Shown here: positions 53,111 to 64,000 of the stretch, piece after piece
Layout of the letters: the number at the start of each line of letters is the position of its first letter
Position numbering within the stretch: position 1 is the stretch's first letter
Position numbers and translations under genes: made by a program
Notes under the pieces: model-generated
What the model was told of the DNA's origin: nothing
What the model saw: the letters and a program-made list of their open reading frames with translations, nothing else
The model's database searches: none
DNA from: Odobenus rosmarus divergens
Lineage: Eukaryota > Chordata > Mammalia > Carnivora > Odobenidae
Direction of reading: 5' to 3'
Length of the DNA: 64,000 bases
Assembly (NCBI RefSeq): GCF_000321225.1
Contig: NW_004450478.1
Span: forward strand, 1,240,168 to 1,304,167

Positions 53111-54049
53111 CTGCAGGGGCAGGGAGAACAGGGGACTGATCACCGCGCTCCACACCCCCAGCCCATCCCTCCTCTGCCGGCCCTCCGCTGGGTCCCGAGT
53201 CTGGTCCGAAGCCTAGGTCATTGGAGACATCGCTTCCTCGATCAGGTCTTAAAGTTGTAATTGTAACCTAAACTCCCCCAAAGTTCCAGACCGGCTTCAG
53301 ATGACACCTGCTGCGAAGAGAAAAGATTGACTCCCGGATGAATGAAGGCACACAGTAAACTCCCGTTCTCTGGGGACCCGCGGCGGTGTCCTCTGCATTC
53401 TGATGAGGCGCTCTTTAAAACCTCCCTCAGTCCACGCCCCTCCTCGGGGACAGCTCAGCTCGGAACTGTCCCGAAGGTTGGAAACCACACTACCCCCGGG
53501 AGACGTCAGAGGCGCCGCCGGCGAGTCCGCGCCTGCAAGTGTCCCTCTCATGAGGACAGCTCCTGGGCCCCCCAACTCCGCACCCCCCAGCCCATTCGCA
53601 GTTTGAGTGTGAACACCGGGCACTGGGGGGCGCGGCGCTGAGCTGGGATTCCGCCCGGCGACTAGGGTTTCTTTGGGAGAACGTGAGAAATGGTGCTTCG
53701 GCCCGGAATGATGGATTAGCCCGGGGCGGGGGCGGGAGGGGCGCAGGGGAATTAGGACCGGTGCAGCTGTGCAGACGCCGGGTTAGTCACTCACGTCCCC
53801 CTCCCCCGGCCCCGGCCGCTGCCGCGACCCCGCGCTCCCGGCCGCCGGAGCAGCACAAAGCCGAGCGCGGTCCCCCGCCCCGCCACCGCGTCCGCGTCCG
53901 CGCGCCCCCGGCAGGGCGCGGGGGGAAGCGCCGGCGGCGGGCAGCCCCACCGCCAGCCTCTAAGTAGTTGAGCACACGGCGCCGAGGACAGCCGCCCGCG
54001 GGCTGGCGGGACAGCCGGCTGGAAAGACGGGAGACGTGCGGCCACTCAC
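53111..54049 (-). other. TSPAN12: TSPAN12 intron 1 (inferred)
   Basis: The 0.94 kb between the inferred exon 1 donor and the certain exon 2 acceptor. It is mostly CpG island, GC-rich at the exon 1 side and normal in composition near 53.1-53.3 kb. No repeats are evident. Its upstream boundary depends on the exon 1 donor being right. Confidence 0.5.
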
Positions 54050-54220
54050 CGTCGGCGCTGGGCTCCGTGCCCCACTCCCGCCGGGGGACGGTCGGAGACG
54101 CACTGCGGGGGCTCATCAGGGCAGGGACGCTCCTCCGCGAGAGCCGAAGGGCTGCATTGGCTCAAGCAGGAGACGCTTCCTTCTCTTCCTCTCCCCCGCC
54201 GCCGCCGCCGTCGCCGCCTC
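54050..54220 (-). other. TSPAN12: Inferred TSPAN12 non-coding exon 1 (5' end not fixed)
   Basis: Inference. On the minus strand a strong donor, GACG|GTGAGTGG, ends a candidate first exon at 54050, inside the CpG island and 0.94 kb upstream of the exon 2 acceptor. The other candidate donor in the island is AC|GTGAGTGA near 53793. The transcription start is unknown: the upper limit given is where an acceptor-like site occurs (54221-54222), and a CCAAT box at 54156-54160 could instead place the start near 54070-54100. The segment contains a GGC-repeat run (about 54195-54218) and two upstream ATGs. Confidence 0.5.
54195..54219. repeat. (CCG)n trinucleotide run in CpG island
   Basis: 'cccgccgccgccgccgtcgc' on the plus strand, i.e. 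GGC repeats in the inferred TSPAN12 leader on the minus strand; interrupted once by GTC. Confidence 0.9.
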
Positions 54221-55868
54221 CTGGGAAAAAGAAAAAAAAAAAAAAAAAGAGTCCTGGGCAGCAGTTGCTGGAAAGTCTCTGTTAAGCCACCTCCCAGCGC
54301 CGCTGTCCCTCCCAAGTCCTCGCCAAGCCCGGACGAGGCAGCGGCGGCAGCCAGGGCCAGCTGCACAAACTCTCAGCGCATGCTCCGGCCTCTGGCTGCC
54401 GGGGTTGGATCTGAGTGGGTGTTTCTTGTCCCTTCACCCGGCGTGAGCCCCCGAAGGGGCGCCTCACCTCTACAAGACACGGTCCAGAAAGAGAGAAAGC
54501 CTATGGACTTTGCGAAGGTCCGCGCAGTAAATCCCTTTAAAATGGTGGTATCCGAGGAGGGGAGGCTGGGTTATAACCATAGGGAAACAGACTTTTATTA
54601 TATGAAAATATTTGTGTTTGAGAAGGGGGGGGTGGTGAAGGAGTGGCCCAACCCAATTCCTGCAATGAGAAACTAGTTTTCACAACCTTTCTGGAACCAC
54701 CTCCTGTGATTTGTCACTAACATGGTGCCCTATGATCCTTCTTAATGCTTTGTTGTCCTCCTGGTTTCAAAAAACAAAAATAAAAACAGTTCTTCCCACT
54801 TCCATGGTGCACTGATAGAATTTATGTAAACACCAGAGTAAACGAGTCCTGGTCTGATATCCAGAATAGAACGAACATTTTTTTTTTTTAACTCTTTCAC
54901 AAGCAACCCAAAGTTTCCAAAATTTTCTCCCAATAAGGTTGTCTGAGTTTTAATTGGATGACTTAACTTGAATTGTGTACAGAGTAAGGCGTCTTTGAAT
55001 TTGTTTTTAAACTAGAAATTCAGGAAGTATTAAAGTAATAATAGGAGGCTATCCTTCCAAAAATACCTTCCCTTTTGGAAGTAAGAAGTTTCACACTTAA
55101 AAAAATCACTCAGTCATAGTCCCCATATAAAATTGTGATGTTTAATGCCTCATGATAGTTCACATTTCTGATTACTTCTGTGCACACTGTGTGGCAAATA
55201 AAACTACTAACAACTAAAAATTCCATGAAATACAAGCAACATCTTTGAGAAAACCTAATAATGGAAGCCCTCCTTAAATTTCTTTAGGGGAAAAAAGAAA
55301 ATTGGAGTTCTGTGTCTCTCATCACCCGAATGGAATCAGTTGCTGCATGACCAGAATGACAATGAGACACACACTCTCATTTGGGTAGAGGTAAACTCAA
55401 GACTAAAAGATAACCTGAGAGTTCTGGGTTAAGGTTAGGAAAAATCTTGGTAAACAAGTCACTAAGCTGAATGTAAGGCAGCAAGCCCAAAGAACACAAA
55501 GGTAGACATCCACACAAAAGACCAAGAAAAACCTGCAGTGACCCATCAGATGACTCTAACTCTGGCAGTAAAGGATCTTCTGGAATCATGGAGAAGAGTA
55601 AAGAAACCCGTCTTTTATCCTCTATCAGTTTGTGCTCAAATTAGGCTGTACACCAGCTCTCAGCAGAGGACTGCTGAGAAACCTGCCATCTGAACACTCT
55701 TGGTACCACATGTTCCGCTATGAGGTAGAACCATCCCCATTCGAGGGGAGTCTATGACTGCCATCAAAACTGACCAAAAGAATGCAAAGAATTCCCATGT
55801 CACTGAACAGAGGTCCTCCTCTACTTTGAGAAAGCAGTTAGGTTGCCTTTTCATAATTCATAAACTTT

Positions 55869-56057
55869 AATAATATACTTTATTTACTTATTTGAGAGAG
55901 AGAGAGAGTGAGTGACTAGGGAGACAGGCAAAGAGAGAAGGAGAGAATCTCAAGCAGACTAGGCGCTGAGCTTGGAGCTCGATCTCATGACCTTGAGATT
56001 GTGACCCAAGCTGAAATCAAGAGTTGGTTGCTCAGCCAACTGAGCCACCAGCTGCTC
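55869..56057 (-). mobile_element. Can-SINE, minus, 5' of TSPAN12
   Basis: T-rich end, GA run, 'gatctcatgaccttgaga' and head 'ctgagccaccagctgctcc'. Target duplication cataattcataaacttt at 55852-55868 and 56058-56074. Confidence 0.94.
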
Positions 56058-56109
56058 CATAATTCATAAACTTTTAAGGGCCCTAGAATAATAAAATTTT
56101 GAAGGACAG

Positions 56110-56270
56110 TGCTTTAGAAATATGTATATCCCACCTCCCTTTAATAAATAAGAAATATAGAGCCAAGAGAAAGAAAGTAAAGAAGTTGCTCAATGTTACA
56201 TCTCTGGTTAAATCAGATTCTAAACTAAAATTCAGAATCCTAAATCTCTAGTATGCTAGCGCAGTGATTC
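56110..56270 (-). mobile_element. MIR-like fragment
   Basis: 'agttgctcaatgttacatct' and 'ctaaaattcagaatcctaaa' resemble a reversed, diverged MIR directly left of the MER5A. Confidence 0.45.
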
Positions 56271-56271
56271 T

Positions 56272-56442
56272 CAAAGGTTCTGTACATTCGAATCACTTGG
56301 AGAGCTTTGAAGAAATCCTAATACTTAAGCAATACCCCACAGCAATTAAATCAGAATCTCTGCAGATGTGGCCTAGGCATCTAGATTTTTCCAAGTTCCC
56401 AAGTTAATTTTGCTCTGCAGTGAAGTTTGGAAACCATTGCAA
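56272..56442 (+). mobile_element. MER5A-type hAT fragment
   Basis: 'cagtgattctcaaaggttct', 'cgaatcacttggagagcttt', 'aattaaatcagaatctctgc' and 'cctaggcatctagatttttc' follow the MER5A order. A non-autonomous DNA transposon. Confidence 0.8.
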
Positions 56443-59400
56443 CTAGTGCTTTACAGATGCCAGGAAAACCAGCCAAGGAGTCTCCTCAGACTTAGCTGGA
56501 TCAAATCCCTCCCCTGTGAGCTGATAAATTGGGATTAATATCCCCATTTTACAAGTTCCGAAGAACAGAGCTGCTATAATATTCCTGATAAATGGTCATC
56601 AGAGTCTGTGTCAACACTTCCATAGAGGAGTCCTCAGCACATGGGAGGCATGGCTGGGCCTCCAGTACTGGGCACTTCTGATTGTTCAAACCTGACCACG
56701 CCTCCTCTGCTTATCTTCTCCCCTTCAACTCTAGCTCTGCCTCTTGGAGTCCACAGCATGAGCAGTCCTCCCATCTGACAGCCCTTCCACTCCTTAAGGG
56801 CAGCTAACATTGCCTCCTTCTCCATTTCTTTTCTTCACTAGGATTATAGGAGCATGGGAAGACTCTCCGGGAGAAAAACTTCTTTTGTGCACAAAAGGAA
56901 GCTAGAAAAAATAGGGTCATGACTAATTTGAATATAAAGTAACACATTAGAAAGATTGTATCATCTATGCGTTGCCCATGAGGTAGGAACCCAGCTCTGT
57001 GGTCATGTCTGCTTCGTTATGTTCCTTTAGAGTGTATGGCACCTACAGTGCCACATGCTGAAGATACTAAGAAAGCGATGGGTCTCTATCCTCCAGGAAA
57101 AGGAAAAACTATTCTTTTCAGTTTAGGTACTACTAACAGCTGCTATTTATGAGCAATCTCATATGTGCCAATCCCAGAGTTAGGAGTAAAACTCAGCTAT
57201 GCAAATACATACGTACATAAATGAAAAACGAAAAAGAGTAAAACTCAGCTATGCAGTAAGGTGATACACGGTTCTCACCCCACAAACAACTCATTTGTCC
57301 ACATCGATTGCACTCACTCTGCTCAAGTTGTGCAGAGGGAAGGAGCAGCATAGGGACTTGGTTGGAAGGATGAACTTCTATGGCTTCTTAGTATAAGATT
57401 CTTACAAGTGCACCTCAGAGGGCTCTTTATAATCAGTACAAGAAAGAGACTTAATATGTTTTAAGTAATATGTGCCTGACATAAATGGTGCTTCTCAAAA
57501 TGTATCTTATTAATTCCTCATAACTACATAGTGAGATACTGAGACTCAGATGGTTGATTTCTCCAGCCCCATACAAGGAGTAAGTAAAGAAACTGAGATT
57601 TTAGGATCTGTCTGACTCTTTCTACAGTTAATCTGCATTACAATAATATTTCAAATTGGGGTAAGGATTCATTGACAAGTCTCATGAAGAGAAAGATTTT
57701 AGACGTTTTGACTAGTTCTTGAGAATATGATGCTGAATTCCAGAAATACATATACTCAAACTATAATTGGTAACTCTACTTTCACCTTTTACCTCTGAAA
57801 GAGTGTACCCAATTGGACCTGAGAAAAACCTTTCATTACTGAATTAGGTAAATTCAGTATTAGGTAAATTGCTCTCAACTACAAGCCTTATGTTGGCAAA
57901 TAAAATGCAAGGTTGCCAGTTAGACTAGAATTTCAGAGAAACAACAAATAATGTTTTGGTATAAGGATGTCCCAAATATTGCATGGGACAAATACCCTCA
58001 TTGAGCATCCATATACTAAAAAACTATTCATTGTTTATCTGAAATTCAAATTTATCTGTGCATCCTACATTTTTATTTATTTGCTAACTCTGACAGCCCT
58101 AAGCAAACTAGAAAATTCAGCTGAAAGTGCCACAGCAGTAAGGATATAAGTAAATATACTATTTCACATAACAGTAAGTCCAAAAAGAGCAACTCATCCA
58201 CTCGACAGTGACATCAAGGAATGTGTTCTTTCTCTACCTTACTCTTCTGATGTGCACAAGGTATAAGCTAGTGTCCTTGGGCTTCCTCTTCTCATGATTG
58301 CAAGATGGCAGTGCAACTCCAGGCATTGTATTGAGTTACTACTTCTTCTAGAGGAGGAGGAATTATTCCCTTCTATGGGTCTCTCTTAGGATCAGGGAAA
58401 CCCCTCCCAGAAGTTTTGTAGCAGGTCATCCCTTGTGATTCATTAGCTAGAGCCCCATCTCATACTCATGTATGTGTCAGTTATTGGCAAAGCCTGCTGT
58501 GACTGATTTAAAACAATCAGAATGCATTCCGTGTGTCTTGGGTAACACTTCTCTGAAGCACATGGCCAAACAGAGGAGGATAGATAACTGAAGAGAGGCA
58601 GAATTCTGGTTGAACTTCAGAGTAGAGAAAAGAATGGATGCTACCATCTTCTTTCCTGTTCACTGCTAAAACATCCCAGCTTTCAGACAACTATTTCTCG
58701 GCAGTACTCAGCAAAGGCCCTTAGTTACTGAGAGAACCACTGAAGCAGGAACCTACTGGCAACAGCAAAAGATCCTAAGAGAACCCCATCACGTCATTTC
58801 CATCTCATTACATAAGCTTACATCTCGCACCCGTATTTGCCTTTGTACACTATACTATTGATTAAAGGATTGCCTAAATCAGCGCCCTCATAAAAGCCCC
58901 TGGAAGACCTTCCTCTTGAAGTTTATCCAAACTCAGCATCTGTACGAAGTTCAGAGATTTGGACTAATTTCATCAGTTTACATTGGTACAAATAATCTAG
59001 TCTTATTCAATAAATATTTATTGAACTGTTACCACAAACTCAGAATTGTGGTAGGAGATACCAAAAGTTCTAACATAATTTTGACTCTCAAAGAATTTAT
59101 AACTTCATTAGCATACTTCTCTTCAGAAGGCAAAATTTATAGAATGTAAGAACTCGTTCCCTTTGTAAGAAGTCTTAATTTACAGTTCTTTGAAACAAAC
59201 TGTACAGGTTCCATTTACAAACAGCTGCTAAAGCCTACCTTTCCGACAAAGATCCCTCAGGAATCATTCCATTATCCCACTACATCAGCTTCTTGTCATG
59301 CCCATGATGTAACAATAGGACGAGCATAGTGACCATGAATACCAGACATTTGTCTTCATTTGCTGTCCCTTCCAATCCACTGGCTGTGCTTTAAAGCTTT

Positions 59401-60299
59401 CAGGTTTCTCCAAAAGTGCATTAACATTTATTTATTTACACTAGATTAAAATATTTAATTTTAGAAACTATTTTCAGTCAGCGAATGCAAACTCGTTAAT
59501 GTCCTCATCCTACCATGTACCAAACCAACCATTTTATGTGACAAAAACAATTGTGATTTTGTGGTGATAATTCAGCTTTTATAAAAGTTTTACCATTGAA
59601 ACTCGCACTTTTTATTCCTATGTTATTATTTGTAAGTATGTGTATTATCTATGACCATATATGGCAAACTAGAGATGTAGTAAATTTTCATTTCATATTT
59701 CATAGTGTGAATGAATAAACGACCAATGAATAAGAAAAAAAGCTAGTGTCTCTGCTTTCTTTGATGATGATCCATTTTGTTCTTTGTAAAGAATTAACAA
59801 TGGCCATTATGTTTTACGTATTTGCATCGTCAGTATTCTTTCTTAGAAAGCAGTATTAAATGATTAGTATTCATGGTAATAAAGGAAGAGATACCATGTC
59901 AGGGACATAAAACATCCATATATAACCTATACAATTAGTTTTAAAAACTTACAAACATTTCTATCAGTTTAATGCTTTTCTTAGCTTTATCATCACTGTA
60001 ACTGACTAGAAAAAAGACTTGGAAGGTAATATGTTTGATTTAGAAAATTTACACATATGCTCCCAAATGACTAGTAGGAATGAAATTATATGTTTTTTGC
60101 TGTGAGTTGCATACTGATGGTGTTTTGTGAGCCCCTTTTGCATTAACACTGGGTCACAGAGAAGAATCTCTCCGAGCCTGCCAATGTGGAGATGGGTTGG
60201 TTCTCTCTTCAGGGAAGGTGGCCTAAAATGTAGCAACAGCTAACGTGGGCTGCAAGGCTGACCATATGTTAACTCAATTAACTAGGTCCCAACAGCCAT

Positions 60300-60985
60300 T
60301 CCTCGGATCCGACGTAAAAACTGAGCCTGTAGCAGCCAAAACCTTACGTTACTTAGGTGTACTTTGTTTCTTGATCTTTTCTTTCTTTTACTGTTCCCAA
60401 CTTGCACGTATACCGAGAGCATTATAAATCACGTCCCCTCCTCCCTCCTTTCCCCGACCTCCCTCTTCAGGCTAGTGTTGCCAACTCTCCCATGAACTCA
60501 TCACGTTTGCTATACATGCAGAGTTTCACAGACGTGCCTCCTTCGGCTATGGGAGTGGGCAGGGATGGCCAGAACGTAGAAACTAGACCAATCAATTAGG
60601 GTGTGACTGGAACGTGAGTGAAGACCCATCAAAAGGCGATGTAAATTCAGGCCGCCGAGCGGAACTAAGAATGAGGGGAATGTGTTGGCACGCGGGGGTT
60701 GGAAATCTAGCAGGAAGACAGATGGCAGCGTCGGAGAGGCTCAGCCAATGGCAACAGGCAGGCGCCCTGGCAGACAAACAGAAGTCAGGGGCACAGGAGT
60801 TGGGCAGCAGAAAACAGGAAAAGGTTCACGACGTCAAGGAACACTGCTCTCCCTCCGTGTCAGGGTGATTCAGTCCTTCTGTGCCAAGACGCAGTCAGGG
60901 AGGCTGGTCCCGGCCAATGAATGCAGGTCCTTAGAAAAGCAGGATTGGAGAACAAGAACCACGGTCCCGGAGAAATTCCTCTAGT
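60300..60985. promoter_or_regulatory. CpG-elevated block with three CCAAT boxes
   Basis: Roughly two dozen CpGs by eye in under 700 bp, unlike the surrounding flank. CCAAT on the plus strand at 60588-60592, 60745-60749 and 60914-60918, and an ACGTCA (CRE half) at 60831-60836. Plus-strand frames of 84 and 100 codons overlap here without any recognisable domain. Candidate distal promoter, enhancer or LTR-like regulatory piece about 6.5 kb upstream of TSPAN12; function is inferred only from composition. Confidence 0.4.
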
Positions 60986-61144
60986 CCCTAGTTTAAAGAG
61001 TTACAATATTAAGATTAGAATAGTTTGTGGTGTCCAGATTCAGGGAGATCCTAAATTCTGGGCAGAGGAGTTTGCACCTCATTTAGAAGCAAGGACAGCC
61101 ACAAAAGGGTTTGACAGGAGCAGAAGAATAACAGAGGAAATCTA

Positions 61145-61300
61145 CAACAGGGGTTTGGAAGTCAGACCTGGATTTGAAGGCTGGCTTCACCAACTTGCTA
61201 GTAAGGTGATAATGAGCAAATGACCTTACCTCCATAAGCCTCAGTTTCCTTATTTGTATACTTTCCTCTTAAAGTGGTCATGAGTATTACGTAAGGTGTG
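61145..61300 (+). mobile_element. MIR SINE
   Basis: 'ttggaagtcagacctggatt' 'tgaaggctggcttcaccaac' and 'ataagcctcagtttccttat'. Confidence 0.85.
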
Positions 61301-62149
61301 AGGGGCCTAATTTTAGCTGTGGTCACCCTGTCCTTTGAGGTTTAAATAGAATAGATTGAGCCTCTTTCCCGCAAGCAGAGGGCAAAGTCGTTTTGTTCTC
61401 CCCTCACAATCCCTCTGGGTATTATTTGGATGAAAAATAAGGGGAAACCCTTCCCCTAGAGTTCTGAATCAGTTTATGGATCATCTTGTCATCCCACACA
61501 GGCTATTTTTTTCTCTGAAGAAAAAAATTCCTTCCCTCTCAAAGTATGGCCAGCACAAGCCTACATTCGTAGCTGCCTTTGACTGAAATCTCAGAGACCC
61601 TGAAGGGATTTCTGTAGCAGCACCACATACAACTCAAAAACAAATATTAGTAATTCTCTGGCCACTCTAGCATTAATTTCTTTCCTGTTGCCTTTCTCTG
61701 AAGTTTCTACGTTGACTGACCCTCCTCTGATCACTGCTTATACTCCAACGTCAAATTCCTGGTAACTTCTCATGCAGACGACATAGCTATCTATTTTGTT
61801 TTATGGCCGACTCTGAAACTATGCCCCAGAGGTCTCAGCTTTCACACAATTCTCTCCCTAAGCGATATTCTGGTGCAAGGCAAGGTGAAGAGATCCATGG
61901 ATCTAATGAAGAGTCTAGACTATAGACAGCTAGTTTTCAGAAGAGAACCTGGGGTTAAGACAGCCTGGCGGGGGGAGGGTCATTCTGGGATTGAAACAAA
62001 GAGCAAACACTGACTTCAGAAGAATATTCCTTTCAAGAAGCCGCATTTCGATTGGATGACTTTGTAGAGGAATAGATGCCCAGGGCATTGTTGAAAACAA
62101 TACCAGAACTGGCAGGCAGTTAGTGGAATTGACCAGCTGGCTGCAGTCA

Positions 62150-62680
62150 GGGGAAGAGTAGATGAGAGCCCGACCAGGACCACGGTCACCCCAGGGTGGT
62201 TGCAGTACCCCCCGCCCCGCTGTGCCTGGTGAGGAGCAACATCAGAGGCTTACCACCAAGAAGGGGGGAAACACACTCCACTAAAATAATCCAGCCAATC
62301 GCTAAACAAATAAACAAGCAAATAACAATAACAAGCCCCAAAGTGGGAGGGAGCGGCCAGTACCTAGAGTTGCTACAATATATTATCTAAAATGTCTGGT
62401 TTTCAACAAAAAAAAATTGAGGCCTGAAAAGAAACGGGAAAGTATGACTCATCCACCAGAAAAAAAAGCAGACAACAGAAACTGCCTGTGACAGTGACCT
62501 GATGTCGGATCTAACAGAAAAAGATTTCGCCACAATAAATATGTTCATAGCACAAAAGGAAATACAGCTGAAGAAGGAAAGGAAGGTGTGATGGCAGTGT
62601 CACATCACAAAGAGAATATCAATAAAAAGAAATCAATTATAAAAAAATAATCAAATGTTGCTGTATGTTCTAGACCCAAT
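62150..62680 (+). mobile_element. Ancient L1M relic, 5'UTR/ORF1 start region
   Basis: Contains 'aaaatgtctggttttcaaca', 'gaaacgggaaagtatgactc', 'gacctgatgtcggatcta' and 'aagagaatatcaataaaaag', which I recognise as the start of old L1 ORF1. Broken by stops and indels. Confidence 0.75.
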
Positions 62681-62936
62681 AGTACACTTTATAAGAACAT
62701 TTTATATAAGCAACTATGTGTATGTGTGTGCGTGTATGTATTTATATATACATATATCAATACATTATATATAGTTATTTCTATGTGTGAATTGTGTCGT
62801 TAGGCCTAGAACACATAGAAATATCATATAATTGTAGTACATTTGCCAATAAACAGCACAAAGGAGGTGGGTAGGAGCAAAGCTGTAATAGGTTTAGGAA
62901 ATGACTGTAGGTGATAAAGCAATAATTATATAAAAT

Positions 62937-63047
62937 AGGAAAAGAAAGAAAAAGGAAGGAAGGAAGGGAAGAAGGAAAGAAGGAAGAAGGATGAAAGAAA
63001 AAAGAAAGAAAGAAAAGAAAGGAAAAGAAAAGAAAAAAAAAGGGAAT
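62937..63047. repeat. Homopurine (GAAA/GGAA)n tract
   Basis: 111 bp of A and G only, except one T at 62993. A chance 98-codon frame (62991-63287) starts in it with a Lys/Glu-rich run and is not a gene. Confidence 0.95.
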
Positions 63048-63574
63048 TCCTCATCTGCCTCATCGTCTCTAAGGATACCAACCCCTAGCTTCCTCAGCAG
63101 TTGCTGGCTAAATGGCCGCTGGCCTTCCTCAGCATGCTCACCCCACTCTGGTGCTGAAACAAGCCTGATGTTGCAATGCAGATGCTATAACAGGAAAGGC
63201 AAGCCTATTTGCTGCCAGGGCTTCCGAGAATCCCTTTTGCCCTCCAGTTGCAGCCTATCTTTATTGGCCCTATTGGTCCAGAACTAATTATGGGCTCCTG
63301 CTTCTGCTTTTCCTACCTGACGTTCCAATTTAGAATTATATTTAGAATCAGAAATCCTTTCCCAATCCCCATCTTCTTGGTTAGGTCTTAGGACTATTCT
63401 TAATCTCTCTCTCTAGAGGCTAGATCTTGCTCCCTATGTTTCATTTGCTTTCTTACTTTTCTGGGTCCTGTTGGGATTGGACCCTTAAACCATCACAATG
63501 TTACCACCTGCTGAACTCTTGGTGTTTTCTTGATGTTGTGCACCATTAGCAACCCCCTCCACCACCAGTGCACT

Positions 63575-63598
63575 ACACACACACACACACACACACAC
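63575..63598. repeat. (AC)n microsatellite
   Basis: Twelve AC units in a C-rich setting. Confidence 0.95.
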
Positions 63599-64000
63599 AG
63601 TGTTGGACCTCCTTAGTTATAAAAACCAGCACGAAGTAAATCTAGGTCTCCCTGACCCTTCCCACATGTACCTCAAGCCCCTGGGACAGTGTCCAGCCCT
63701 TTCCTACACCAACCTGTAGGGACTGTTATGGCTTTTGTGTCTTTGTATTGGTTTTGCCTAAACATGTTCGAGTTTTAACAGCAAATGCTCTGAAGTCTCT
63801 TCAGTGTGGATCTCACAGCTTTGGGAAGTAAGCAGGTTATTAGCTTTTCTCCTGGGTTTGTAATATTACTTTCTGTCTCCTCACTGTCAGGCTGGTCTTT
63901 GCTGGCTTGTTTGTTATTTTTGCTGATCAAAGTGTGCCTGCAACAAGCTACACAGCTCTCCCCTTCCCTGTTCCCTGCTCTCTCTCCTATCAAAAGCAAA

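Larger units (their letters stand above)
53340..54480. promoter_or_regulatory. TSPAN12: CpG island / TSPAN12 promoter region
   Basis: A strongly GC- and CpG-rich block of about 1.1 kb in an otherwise AT-rich window. It holds several Sp1-type GC boxes (for example near 53723-53741 and 53871-53881), a CCAAT box reading on the minus strand at 54156-54160, and an NRF1-like GCGCATGC core at 54376-54383. No TATA box is evident. It lies directly upstream of exon 2 of the minus-strand gene, so it is taken as its promoter. Long open frames on both strands here (up to about 136 codons) are what unbiased CpG-rich DNA gives and are not called as genes. Confidence 0.88.
54481..64000. other. Upstream intergenic region
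   Basis: DNA 5' of TSPAN12. No exon of a neighbouring gene was recognised. In human the next gene on this side is ING3, from memory tens of kb away, which fits its absence. Contents: a Can-SINE (55869), MER5A, MIRs, an L1M ORF1-region relic (62150-62680), a purine tract, a CA microsatellite, and a CpG-elevated block at 60.3-61.0 kb. Long open frames between 60.6 and 61.2 kb lie in that block and show no known domain. Confidence 0.7.

Noticed and set aside
53683..54446. Several 85-136 codon frames on both strands in the CpG island
   Set aside because: Pro/Arg/Ala-rich, overlapping on both strands and without domains; expected from stop-poor GC-rich DNA at a promoter.
57838..57875. Near-tandem 'attaggtaaatt' repeat as a CRISPR-like or iteron array
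   Set aside because: Only two units in mammalian intergenic DNA; ordinary slippage.
62991..63287. 98-codon Lys/Glu-rich plus frame
   Set aside because: Its N-terminal third is a translated GAAA-type simple repeat.

Overview
The window is mammalian nuclear DNA, almost certainly from a carnivoran. It carries about 15 copies of the carnivore tRNA-Lys-derived Can-SINE (head with the 'ctgggtggctcagt' box, CT-rich tail, AAATAAA-type A-tail), many with clear target-site duplications. None is of the canid SINEC_Cf type or the felid type, and two copies (18854 and 51587) have the 'tgctccgcgggaagcctgcttctc' type tail region that I associate with bears, seals and mustelids. An arctoid carnivore is my best guess; the species cannot be told from this.

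One protein-coding gene is recognisable: TSPAN12 (tetraspanin-12), on the minus strand, running from a CpG-island promoter near 54 kb down past the left edge. Six coding exons are placed to the base by reading frame and GT/AG splice sites: exon 2 (52975-53110, with the start codon at 53038-53040), exon 3 (40725-40807), exon 4 (39541-39676), exon 5 (19865-19939), exon 6 (15510-15617) and exon 7 (11451-11594). Together they give residues 1-204 of a protein that is 305 residues in human. The last coding exon (about 101 residues: end of the large loop, TM4, C-tail) is not in the window, so intron 7 is over 11.4 kb and the gene is cut by the left edge. A non-coding exon 1 ending at 54050 is inferred from a good donor site. 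TSPAN12 is a four-pass membrane protein that acts with FZD4 and LRP5 in Norrin/beta-catenin signalling of the retinal vasculature.

Layout: 1-11450 partial intron 7; 11595-15509 intron 6; 15618-19864 intron 5; 19940-39540 intron 4 (19.6 kb); 39677-40724 intron 3; 40808-52974 intron 2; 53111-54049 inferred intron 1; 53340-54480 CpG island; 54480-64000 upstream intergenic DNA. Introns and flank are filled with Can-SINEs, MIR, L2, L1/HAL1 fragments, two MaLR-type LTRs, MER5-type hAT fragments and simple repeats. No other gene, functional RNA gene or CRISPR array was found.

The most useful leads are: an overlapping upstream ORF with a strong start context in the TSPAN12 leader; a CpG- and CCAAT-rich block at 60.3-61.0 kb that may be a distal promoter or enhancer; a closely spaced inverted SINE pair in intron 4; a perfect 17-bp-arm palindrome; and an unassigned 73-codon open frame at 0.3-0.55 kb. 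I found no convincing new multi-gene system.
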